NCBI RefSeq assembly: GCF_045291395.1
Contig: NZ_CP152342.1
Span: 124,001 to 188,000 of the forward strand
Source of the DNA: MR-S7 sp000400995
GTDB lineage: Bacteria; Pseudomonadota; Gammaproteobacteria; Burkholderiales; Burkholderiaceae_C
Direction: 5' to 3'
Length of the DNA stretch: 64,000 nt
A program made the translations under genes and the position numbers. A model generated the notes under the pieces. That model saw nothing but the letters and a program-made list of their open reading frames with translations. It was not told where the DNA came from and ran no database searches. Below, one piece after another: positions 16,781 through 24,321 of this stretch; positions within the stretch are counted from its first letter, which is position 1, and every line of letters begins with the position of its first letter.

Positions 16781-18412
16781 ATGACCACCCTGGGGCGCCT
16801 CTCCATCCGTGCACGCCTGTATTTCGCCACCGTCTTCTCCCTGGTCCTGCTGGCCGTCGTCGGCGCGATGGGCTACACCGCGCTCGACCGTACGCGCGGC
16901 ATCCTGCAGGAGCTGTTCGCGCAGCGCGTGCAGACCCTCACCGACATGACCAACCTGCGCACCAGCCTGGGGCACCTGCGCCGCGCGGAGAAGGACATCA
17001 TCATCAACTTCAACAACGCCGTGGAGGTGGAGGCGCTGCGCGAGGGCTGGGGCCGCCAGCTCGCGGCGCTGCGCAAGGACCTCGCGCAGGTGCGCGCGGT
17101 GCAGGCGGGCGAGGCCGATTTCACGGCCGCCATCGACCAGTCGCTGGGGGAGATCCGGCAGTACGAGAGCGGCCTGGTGCCGATCTTCGAGCAGATCGAG
17201 CGCGCCCAGCTCGACGGCGCGGGCGCGGGCGCCTACGCCGAGCGCCTCAAGGGCCACATGGAGGCCACCGATGCGCTGTTCGCCAGCCTCGCCACGCACG
17301 CGCGCGACCGCATGGACGAGGCGCGCGCCGCGCTGGACGCGCGCACGGCCACCATGGCGGTGCTGATCGCGGGCGCCGTGGTGCTCGGCCTGGCCGTGCT
17401 GGTGCCGCTCACGCTGTTCAGCGTGCGCTCCATCACCCAGTCGCTGGCGCAGGCGCGCGAACTGGCCGAGCGCATCGCGGGCGGCGACCTCTCGCACGAG
17501 GTGCGCGCGCGCCAGGACGACGAGATCGGCAGCCTCATCAACGCCATGGGCCGCATGCAAGACGCCCTGCGCGCCCTCGTGGGCCAGGTGCAGCAGGCGG
17601 CGGGCAGCATCTCCACCGCCAGCGCCGAGATCGCCACCGGCAACCAGGACCTGAGCCAGCGCACCGAGCAGACGGCCGCCAGCCTGCAGCAGACCGCCTC
17701 GTCCATGGAAATGCTCACCGGCACGGTGCAGCAGAGCGCCGAATCGTCGCGGCAGGCCAGCGGCTTCGCGGCGTCGGCCGCCGAGGTGGCGGTGCGCGGC
17801 GGCGCCGTGGTGGCGCAGGTGGTGGACACCATGGGCGAGATTTCCGACAGCTCGCGGCGCATCGGCGACATCACAGGCGTGATCGACTCCATCGCGTTCC
17901 AGACCAACATCCTGGCGCTCAACGCCGCGGTGGAGGCCGCGCGCGCCGGCGAGCAGGGCCGGGGCTTCGCCGTGGTGGCCAGCGAGGTGCGCAGCCTGGC
18001 GCAGCGCTCGGCCGAGGCGGCCAAGGAGATCAAGGAGCTCATCGGCGCGTCGGCCCAGCGCGTGGAGGGCGGCGCGCGCCTCGTGGCCCAGGCCGGCGAG
18101 ACCATGACCGAGATCGTGGGCAGCGTGCGCAAGGTTTCGGACATCGTGGCCGAGATCACCGCCGCGGCGGCGGAGCAGGCCGGCAGCATCGGCCAGGTGG
18201 GCGAGTCCGTGAACGACCTGGACCGCATGACCCAGCAGAACGCCGCGCTGGTGGAACAGTCTGCGGCGGCCTCGCAGTCGCTGCGCGAGCAGGCGGAGCA
18301 ACTGGCGCGGGCCGTCCGCCGCTTCAAGCTCGGCGGCGCCGCCACGGCCGTGCCGGCCCCTGCCGCGGCCCTGGAGCTGTCCGCCGTTCCGCTGGCGGTG
18401 GCTGCCGCGTAA
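16781..18412 (+). CDS. Methyl-accepting chemotaxis protein (second copy)
   Basis: The 543-residue receptor has a first membrane helix at about residues 12-33, a helical sensor with TDMTNLRTSLGHLRRAEKDIIINFNNAV (a four-helix-bundle type), a second helix near 186-208, HAMP, and a signalling domain with the IDSIAFQTNILALNAAVEAARAGEQGRGFAVVA tip. The start at MTTLGRLSIRARLYF has AAGGAA five bases upstream; an upstream in-frame extension lacks a ribosome site. The C-terminus (LAVAAA) has no CheR-docking pentapeptide. It lies behind a FliA-type promoter. Its signalling-domain DNA is nearly the same as in the first chemoreceptor gene, which is inverted relative to it. Confidence 0.94.
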   Translation: MTTLGRLSIRARLYFATVFSLVLLAVVGAMGYTALDRTRGILQELFAQRVQTLTDMTNLRTSLGHLRRAEKDIIINFNNAVEVEALREGWGRQLAALRKDLAQVRAVQAGEADFTAAIDQSLGEIRQYESGLVPIFEQIERAQLDGAGAGAYAERLKGHMEATDALFASLATHARDRMDEARAALDARTATMAVLIAGAVVLGLAVLVPLTLFSVRSITQSLAQARELAERIAGGDLSHEVRARQDDEIGSLINAMGRMQDALRALVGQVQQAAGSISTASAEIATGNQDLSQRTEQTAASLQQTASSMEMLTGTVQQSAESSRQASGFAASAAEVAVRGGAVVAQVVDTMGEISDSSRRIGDITGVIDSIAFQTNILALNAAVEAARAGEQGRGFAVVASEVRSLAQRSAEAAKEIKELIGASAQRVEGGARLVAQAGETMTEIVGSVRKVSDIVAEITAAAAEQAGSIGQVGESVNDLDRMTQQNAALVEQSAAASQSLREQAEQLARAVRRFKLGGAATAVPAPAAALELSAVPLAVAAA

Positions 18413-18534
18413 CGGATGCAAAGCGCAGGTAATCCACCGGCAAATCTTGGGTAAAAGCGCTGCCCGGGCGTGCCGCGCGGGCACTGGCGGGTGCACCATG
18501 GAGACGTGTTCACTGCCCAGGAAGGAGGCACGAC

Positions 18535-19011
18535 ATGCCCGCCATCACGACCACTCCCGCAACCCCTCGCGCTGCCGCAGGCGTGCGGCGGCGCCCCGCC
18601 GCGGCCTGGGGCGCCGCCTGCATGGCGCTGCTGATGGGGCTGTCCGCCGTCGGCGCGCAGGCCCAGCCGCGAGACCACCGCCAGGATCCGCGGCATGACC
18701 AGCGCTACGACCAGCGCCACCGTCCCAGCCACATGCAGCCCCGCCCGCCCCGGCCGCCGCAGATGCGCCCCCGCCCCGGCCCGCCGCCGCATGCGCAGGG
18801 CCCCTGGCGCGGCGCGGGTCCGGACCGCCGCTGGCACCGGGGCGACCGCCTGCCGCCCGCATACCGCACCCGCCACTACGTGGTGAACGACTGGCGCGTG
18901 CACCACCTGCGCCCGCCGCCGCGCGGCTACCACTGGGTGCAGTACGGCTCGGACTACCTGCTGGTGGCCATCGCCACGGGGGTGATCGCGCAGCTCATCC
19001 TGAGTCAGTAA
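18535..19011 (+). CDS. RcnB-like periplasmic protein
   Basis: The 158-residue protein has a long N-terminal signal region with a hydrophobic stretch at about residues 24-42 ending GAQA. A low-complexity middle follows, rich in Arg, His, Pro and Gln. The C-terminal RcnB-type domain reads YRTRHYVVNDWRVHHLRPPPRGYHWVQYGSDYLLVAIATGVI. In E. coli RcnB helps nickel and cobalt homeostasis from the periplasm; here no RcnA or RcnR homologue is adjacent, so a metal role is only inferred. The histidine-rich middle could bind metal. AAGGAGG lies shortly before the ATG. Its end overlaps the convergent ruvC by seven bases. Confidence 0.85.
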   Translation: MPAITTTPATPRAAAGVRRRPAAAWGAACMALLMGLSAVGAQAQPRDHRQDPRHDQRYDQRHRPSHMQPRPPRPPQMRPRPGPPPHAQGPWRGAGPDRRWHRGDRLPPAYRTRHYVVNDWRVHHLRPPPRGYHWVQYGSDYLLVAIATGVIAQLILSQ

Positions 19012-19553
19012 CTGCGCCCGCCCTTGTACATCGCGTGCTGGCGCCGAGACAGCGGCGCCACCTGCGCGATGCGGGCCATCGCCGCGCCCGCGTGCGCATG
19101 CGTGACGGCCAGGCCCAGCGCGTCGGCCGCATCGGTGCCGGGCAGGCCCGGCAGCTGCAGCAGGCGGCGCACCATCTCCTGCACCTGGGCCTTGGCCGCG
19201 CGGCCGTGGCCCACCACGGCCTTCTTCATCTGCAGGGCCGTGTATTCGGCCACGGGCAGGTTGGCGTTCACCAGCGCCGTCAGCGCGGCGCCGCGCGCCT
19301 GGCCCAGCAGCAGGGTGGACTGCGGGTTGACGTTCACGAACACGATCTCCACCGCCGCCGCGTCGGGCTGGTAGCGCGCCGCGACCTCGCTGATGCCGTC
19401 GAACAGCACCTTGAGCCGCCCGGGCAGGTCGCCCAGCGCCAATCCCGTGGTGCGGATGGTGCCGCTGGCGACGTAGCTCAGGCGGTGGCCGTCGACGTCC
19501 ACCACGCCGAAGCCGGTGGTCTGCAGGCCGGGGTCGATGCCGAGGATTCTCAT
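19005..19553 (-). CDS. ruvC: Holliday junction endodeoxyribonuclease RuvC
   Basis: RuvC cuts Holliday junctions in recombination repair. The 182-residue product starts MRILGIDPGLQTTGFGVVD, placing the first catalytic Asp at residue 6. The second acidic site is in the VEIVFVNVNPQS segment, and the last two aspartates lie in GTDAADALGLAVTHAH. In-frame sequence extends further upstream but has no family similarity, so the start is placed at MRILGI. The usual partners ruvA and ruvB are not next to it here. The gene is convergent with the RcnB-like gene, overlapping its last codons. Confidence 0.95.
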   Translation of the reverse strand: MRILGIDPGLQTTGFGVVDVDGHRLSYVASGTIRTTGLALGDLPGRLKVLFDGISEVAARYQPDAAAVEIVFVNVNPQSTLLLGQARGAALTALVNANLPVAEYTALQMKKAVVGHGRAAKAQVQEMVRRLLQLPGLPGTDAADALGLAVTHAHAGAAMARIAQVAPLSRRQHAMYKGGRSY

Positions 19554-19616
19554 TTCAGTGATCCACGACGCTACGCGCTGCCGGTGGCGCACGAAATCGG
19601 CGCGGCCCATGTGCGG

Positions 19617-19712
19617 GCAGCCGCGCAGGGCCGCCCCGCCGCGCTGGCTGCGTCCCCCTCCGGTAGCGCGTAGCGCTACGAGAGGGGGAAGGCGCGAAGC
19701 GACTCAGGGGGT
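19617..19712. repeat. Palindromic intergenic element between ruvC and mtgA
   Basis: Two nested hairpins fill the gap. GCAGCCGCGC (19617-19626) can pair with GCGCTGGCTGC (19641-19651). A perfect GTAGCGC-GTA-GCGCTAC palindrome (19663-19679) is enclosed by CCCCCTC and GAGAGGGGG. The following GAAGGCGCGAAGCGACTCAG then GGGG looks like the tail of a repeat I recall from other Comamonadaceae genomes. The gap holds no open frame. Confidence 0.6.
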
Positions 19713-19715
19713 GTT

Positions 19716-20423
19716 TCATGGAAGTTCCGCCCGTCCCATGCGGGCCAGGATGGTGCGCGTGCGTCCTGCGAGGTAGGCCGAGCCCGGCGCTTTCTCGAAG
19801 CGCTTGGGCGCGGGCAGCATCACCGCCAGGCGCGCGGCCTCGCTCGCGCTGAGCTGGCTGGCGCTCTTGCCGTAGTAGCGGCGCGCGGCGGCTTCGGCGC
19901 CGAACACGCCCGCGCCCCATTCCACGTTGTTCAGGTAGATCTCCAGGATGCGCTGCTTGGGCAGCAGTTGCTCCAGGGCCAGCGTGAGCACGAATTCCTG
20001 CCCCTTGCGCACGAAGGTGCGCTCGCCCGACAGCAGCAGGTTCTTGGCGAGCTGCTGGGTGATGGTGGAGCCGCCGCGGATCCTCGGCGCGCGGGCGTTG
20101 GCCCTGGCGGTGGCCTGCTCCTCGGCCTTGGCGTTGCGCTCCCAGGCGCGTTCGATCGCGTTCCAGTCCACGCCGTCGTGGTTGACGAAGCCGTCGTCCT
20201 CCGAGGCGATCACGGCGCGCTTGAGATGGTCGGAGATGCGCCCGTAGGGCACCCACTCCTGGCGCCAGCGCAGATCGTGGCGCAGCGCCCAGGCTTCGGA
20301 GCGCTGGAAGGCCGTGGACTGCGGGTCGATCACCGCCATGGCGGCGATGCGCAGCACGAAGAACAGTTGCAGCGCGGCAAGGGCGAGCAGCACGAGGCCG
20401 AGCCAGCGCAGCAGGGGCTTCAT
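19716..20423 (-). CDS. mtgA: Monofunctional biosynthetic peptidoglycan transglycosylase
   Basis: MtgA polymerises lipid II into glycan strands without a transpeptidase domain. The 235-residue protein has one N-terminal membrane helix (about residues 7-30) and a single GT51 domain. Motif 1 is ASEDDGFVNHDGVDWNAI with the catalytic Glu. Motif 2 is RGGSTITQQLAKNLLLSGERTFVRKGQE, and the downstream motif is LEIYLNNVEWGAGVFGAEAAARRYYGK. Its start overlaps the aroE stop by four bases (ATGA), so the two are translated together. The aroE-mtgA order is common in betaproteobacteria. Confidence 0.96.
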   Translation of the reverse strand: MKPLLRWLGLVLLALAALQLFFVLRIAAMAVIDPQSTAFQRSEAWALRHDLRWRQEWVPYGRISDHLKRAVIASEDDGFVNHDGVDWNAIERAWERNAKAEEQATARANARAPRIRGGSTITQQLAKNLLLSGERTFVRKGQEFVLTLALEQLLPKQRILEIYLNNVEWGAGVFGAEAAARRYYGKSASQLSASEAARLAVMLPAPKRFEKAPGSAYLAGRTRTILARMGRAELP

Positions 20424-21277
20424 GCGCTGCGCAGCTCGGCCAGCACCTGGGCCGAGGGCGGGCGCACGCCGCGCCAGATCAGGAAGGCCTCGGCCGCCTG
20501 CTCGACGAGCATGCCCAGGCCGTCGCGCGGCGTGGCGCCATGGGCGCGGGCCCAGGCCAGGAAGCCCGCGGCCGCGGGGCCGTACATCATGTCGTAGGCC
20601 AGGCTGCCGGGGCGCAGCACGTGCGCGGGCACGGGCACGGCGTCGCCCGCGAGGCTGCTGGTGGTGGCGTTGATGATGAGGTCGAAATCACGCTCCAGCG
20701 CTTGTGGGACAAGCGCGAGCAGCTCTGTTTTGTGTAGCGCCGCCAGCGCCGCGTGGCTGGCGGTGAGCGCCTCGGCCTTGGCCAGCGTGCGGTTGGCCAC
20801 GGTGACGTGGCGCGCGCCGGCGGCGATCAGCGGCCCCAGCACGCCGGCCGCCGCGCCGCCCGCGCCCACCAGCAGCACGTCGCGCCCGGCGAGGGCGAAG
20901 CCCGCGTTACGCTCGATGTCGGCGACCAGGCCCAGGCCGTCGGTGTTGTCGGCGTGGATGGCGCCGCCCTCGAAGACCAGCGTGTTGGCCGCGCCGGCGA
21001 ACTGCACCCGCTCGCTGCGCGTGGTGGCGCACTGCGCGGCCTCCAGCTTGAAGGGCACGGTGACGTTGCAGCCGCGCCCGCCCTGCGCCGCGAAGTCGCG
21101 CAGGGCCTGGGGAAAGCCGTCCAGCGGCACCAGGCGGGCCTCGTAGCGCAGCGGCGCGCCCGTGAGTTCGGCGAAGCGCGCATGGATGCGCGGCGAGCGG
21201 CTGTGGGCGATGGGGTGGCCCATCACGCAGTAGAGGTCGGTGGGGTCAGCGGACACTGGTTTCGAGGGTCTGGTCAC
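20420..21277 (-). CDS. aroE: Shikimate dehydrogenase AroE
   Basis: AroE reduces 3-dehydroshikimate to shikimate with NADPH. The 285-residue product shows the substrate motif HSRSPRIH, GCNVTVPFK with the catalytic Lys, DNTDGLGLVADI, the nucleotide loop VLLVGAGGAAAGVLGPL and the NADP-selecting NRT. The segment LHKTELLALVPQALERDF, between the NRT motif and LIINATTSSLAG, is encoded by a copy of the dispersed palindromic repeat and does not look like the usual family sequence there. The start overlaps the TonB-like gene by 32 bp. It is one of two aromatic-pathway genes in the window, the other being the DAHP synthase. Confidence 0.95.
   Translation of the reverse strand: MTRPSKPVSADPTDLYCVMGHPIAHSRSPRIHARFAELTGAPLRYEARLVPLDGFPQALRDFAAQGGRGCNVTVPFKLEAAQCATTRSERVQFAGAANTLVFEGGAIHADNTDGLGLVADIERNAGFALAGRDVLLVGAGGAAAGVLGPLIAAGARHVTVANRTLAKAEALTASHAALAALHKTELLALVPQALERDFDLIINATTSSLAGDAVPVPAHVLRPGSLAYDMMYGPAAAGFLAWARAHGATPRDGLGMLVEQAAEAFLIWRGVRPPSAQVLAELRSA
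20685..20735. repeat. Dispersed palindromic repeat, copy 3 (in frame within aroE)
   Basis: GCGCTTGT-GGG-ACAAGCGC (20698-20716) is a perfect 8-bp-arm palindrome. It is preceded by CACGCTCCA and followed by GAGCAGCTCTGTTTTGTG, the same order of words as in the copies at 13.96 kb and 31.46 kb. It lies inside aroE on the opposite strand and keeps the reading frame. Confidence 0.7.
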
Positions 21278-22100
21278 GGGTGAACTTGAAGCGCGAGACC
21301 ACGGCGATCTGGTCGGCCTGGGCGCGCATGGCGGGGCCGAAGTGGCCGAACGGGCCGGCCCCGCGGGCGATGGCCTCGGCGCGGCGGTCCAGCAGGCGGT
21401 TGCCCGAGCCCTGCACGACTTCGGTTTCCAGCACGCGGCCGTCGTGGTTCACGGTGACGATCATGATGAGCTCGCCGTAGAGCTTCTTGCCCGCCTGCTC
21501 GGGGAAGTTCTGCGTGCCCTTGTCCTCGATCTTGCGGCGCAGGGCGTCGTAGTAGACCGCGTCCACGCGCTCCATGGTGGCGGGGCTGACGTAGCGCTTG
21601 CGCGGGCGGGCGTTTTCCTCGTTGATGCGCTTCTCGATCTCGGCCAGCAGTTTCTGGAGCTGGCGGCGCTTCTCGTCCTGGTCCTGCCGCTCGGCGCTCT
21701 GGCTGGGCTGGCGCAAGTCGGGCACGGGCAGCGTGGCGATCTGCTGGCGCACCTGGGCCAGCAGTTGGCTCTGCTGCTCGAGCATGCTGTCCATCTTGCG
21801 CTGCGCGTCCTCCAGGTCGTCGCCGATGGCGGTGAGGGCGGAGTAGGGCAGGGGGCTGGTGGCGCGCCCCTGCTCGGCGGCGCCACCGCCTGCGAACGAC
21901 GCCTGGGCGATGGCCTGGGCCTTGTCGGGGCGCTCGGTGGACTGGGCATTGACCAGGATCACCTCCAGCGGCGTGTCCTGGAAGACGCGGTTGAAGCCCT
22001 CCGGGTCGACGAAGCGCACGGTGAGCAGCGCCGCGTGCACGGCGATGGAGACGCCCAGGGCGATCTGCAGCGTGGAGAAGCGGCGCAGGAAATTTTTCAT
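21246..22100 (-). CDS. TonB-family energy transducer-like protein
   Basis: The 284-residue protein has an N-terminal membrane anchor (about residues 12-29), a long charged and glutamine-rich coiled middle (LEDAQRKMDSMLEQQSQLLAQVRQQ and RQDQDEKRRQLQKLLAEIEKRINEENAR), and a C-terminal TonB-like domain with LYGELIMIVTVNHDGRVLETEVVQGSGNRLLDRRAEAI. No ExbB or ExbD genes adjoin it, so a role in outer-membrane energy transfer is not proven. A TolA-like function is possible. It is the first gene of a likely tonB-like, aroE, mtgA transcript. Confidence 0.88.
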   Translation of the reverse strand: MKNFLRRFSTLQIALGVSIAVHAALLTVRFVDPEGFNRVFQDTPLEVILVNAQSTERPDKAQAIAQASFAGGGAAEQGRATSPLPYSALTAIGDDLEDAQRKMDSMLEQQSQLLAQVRQQIATLPVPDLRQPSQSAERQDQDEKRRQLQKLLAEIEKRINEENARPRKRYVSPATMERVDAVYYDALRRKIEDKGTQNFPEQAGKKLYGELIMIVTVNHDGRVLETEVVQGSGNRLLDRRAEAIARGAGPFGHFGPAMRAQADQIAVVSRFKFTRDQTLETSVR

Positions 22101-22194
22101 CGACGGGCCGCCCCTAGATGAAAAAGCGGCCCTCCCAGGGGGCGCCCGGCGTAGGGGCAGCGACCCGCGTAGCGGCGGAGCGTGGGGGTCATGT
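22101..22194. repeat. Hairpin-rich intergenic element between the TonB-like gene and the RNase gene
   Basis: GGCCGC and GCGGCC (about 22107-22131) flank CCCTAGATGAAAAA. Further GC-rich partial palindromes follow (GGGGGCGCCCGGCG, GACCCGCGTAGCGGCGGAGCGTGGGGGTC). It has no open frame, and its composition suggests a mobile or repeated intergenic element. Only one copy is recognised in the window. Confidence 0.4.
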
Positions 22195-24254
22195 TCACGG
22201 GGCCGGATTATCGGGCTCGTTCATATCGACGGCGATGGCGATGGGGCCGGCCACGGCATCGTCCTCGCCGCCGTCCTCCTCGTCCACCGGGCCGTCGTCG
22301 GACGGGTCCTGCGGATCGTCCAGGCGGGCCACCAGGGTGCCGCTCACGTCCAGCGCGATCTCGTCGATCTCGCCCAGCCGCACGCGCACGCGCGCGCCGC
22401 GCGGCAATTGCTGCGCGCCCAGCACGGGCAGCACCAGCGGCAGGGTGTCGGCGCGCACCAGGAAGCCGCCGTTCACGCCTTCCTTGATGACGGTGGCCTC
22501 CAGCTCGGTGATCTGGTTCTGCTGCAGGTACTTGAGCGTCCAGAAGCGCTCCATGCCGGCCTGGTAGCCGTTGTAGGCGCCATAGGCCGCGTCGAAGCCG
22601 CTGATGATGGAGAACAGCTCCGCGTCCTTGGGCTTGAACGGCGCGGCCAGCGCCGCGGTCTTGCCGTGGCGCGCGCAGGCGATGATCTGCCACTGGTTCA
22701 CCAGGTCCACGTAGCGGCGCAGCGGCGAGGTGGCCCAGGCGTAGCTCTTCACGCCGATGCCCGCGTGCGGCAGTGCCTTGGTGCCCATGCGCACCTTCAC
22801 GCCGGGCGCCAGGCTGGCCTGGCTGCGGTAGATGCCGGGCACGCCGTGCTCGGCCAGCATCTGGCCCCAGGCGCTGTTGGCGACGATGGCGGCCTCGGCC
22901 ACGATCAGGTCCAGCGGCGCGCCGCGCTTGCGCGTGCCGATCTGCACCATCTCGCTGCCGTCGGGCTCGCCCTCGTGGCCCTGCAGGCGGAAGGTGTAGT
23001 CGGGCCGGTTGAAGTTCTCGGGCTTGCCGCGCACCGCTTCGCGTCCGATCTTGAGCTGGCGCGCCAGGCGGTGCAAAAGGAGAGCTGTTCGCGCTTGTCC
23101 AGCAAGGGCTGGGGCGTGTTTTCATGCTCAAAGGCGGGGTCGGCCAGCCAGGCTTCGGTGACGATGTGGTCGAGTTGGTCGTGGCGGAAGTTGACCACCA
23201 CCGGCACGCGCTCCAGGCGCGTCTCGGTGGCGGTGATGGCCAGCGTGGCCTCGTCCACCGTGGCGTAGAGCGACACGGCGGGGTTGGCCCGGCCCGCGTC
23301 CAGCGTGTAGATCTGCACCACGTCGTCGGGAAGCATGGTGATCTTGTGGCCCGGCATGTAGACGGTGGACAGGCGCGTGCGGCCGAGTTGGTCCAGCGGC
23401 GAGCCGGGCACGATGGCCAGGCCCGGCGCGGCGATGTGGATGCCCACCGTCACCGTGCCCGTGCCCAGGCCCTGCACGGACAGGGCGTCGTCGATCTCCG
23501 TGGTGCTGGAATCGTCGATGGAGAACGCATCCACCGGCGCCAGCGGCAGGTCCGCGGGCGGCTGCGGCGCGGCGATGGCGGGAAAGCCCGTGCCCTTGGG
23601 GAAATGGTCGAACAGGAAGCGCTTCCAGTGGAACTGGTAGGGCGAATCGATCGCGCCGGCCGCCTGCAGCAGCGCCAGCGGGGCCTTCTGCGCGGCGCGG
23701 CTGGCCTCCACCACGGCCTTGTACTCGGGGGCGTTCTTGTCGGGCCTGAAGAGGATCTTGTAGAGTTGCTCGCGCACGGGCTGCGGGCAGGTGCCGGCGG
23801 CCAGCTCGCGCGCCCAGGCCTCGATCTGCGCCTGGATCTGCTGCTTCTTCTCGATGGCCGCCAGCGCCTGCTGCAGGATGTCGGCCGGCGCCTTCCTGAA
23901 GCGCCCCTTGCCCGCGCGGCGGAAGTAGTGCGGCGCCTCGAAAAGGGCGATCAGCATCGCGGCCTGCTCGGTCACGGGCGCGGATGCGGAGAAATAATCG
24001 CGCGCCAGATCGGCGAAGCCGAACTCCTCCTCGGGTGCGAACTCCCAGGCCAGCGGCAGCTCGATGGTGGCGGCCAGCGTGCGCGCGCCGGCCAGCAGCT
24101 CGGCCGGCGCGGGCTTGTCGAATTTCAACAGGATGTGGGCGGCCTTGACCTTGACGCGCTTGCCCGAGTCCAGCTCGATCTGCGCCGAGCTTTCGGCCTC
24201 GGAAAGGATGCGGCCGGCCTGGAACTTGCCGGCGTCTTCAAACAGTGCATGCAT
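22195..24254 (-). CDS. RNase II/RNB-family 3'-5' exoribonuclease (one-base frameshift)
   Basis: The N-terminal frame starts MHALFEDAGKFQAGRILSE and carries the RNB catalytic motif FSIDDSSTTEIDDALS with its metal-binding aspartates. It runs to QLSF. At the AAAA run 23075-23078 one base is missing: adding one restores REQLSFLHRLARQLKIGREAVRGKPENFNRPDYTFRL. The rest then includes YAWATSPLRRYVDLVNQWQI and a C-terminal S1-like part ending near 22195. Repaired, the protein has 686 residues. It degrades single-stranded RNA from the 3' end. The break lies inside a degenerate copy of the dispersed repeat. Whether it is RNase II proper or an RNB paralogue is not decided. Confidence 0.88.
23070..23125. 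repeat. Dispersed palindromic repeat, copy 4 (in frame within the RNase gene)
   Basis: On the minus strand the words ACGCCCCAGCCCTTGCTGG, ACAAGCGCGAACAGCTC and TCCTTTTGC follow the same order as in the aroE and pxp copies, with some decay. It encodes PQPLLDKREQLSF. The A-run at its end is where the frame breaks. Confidence 0.55.
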
Positions 24255-24321
24255 AGGGACGGCATTTTCCCATGCACGCCCATGCACAATGCCCGGCCAT
24301 GCCCTGGCGCCGCGTGCCTTC

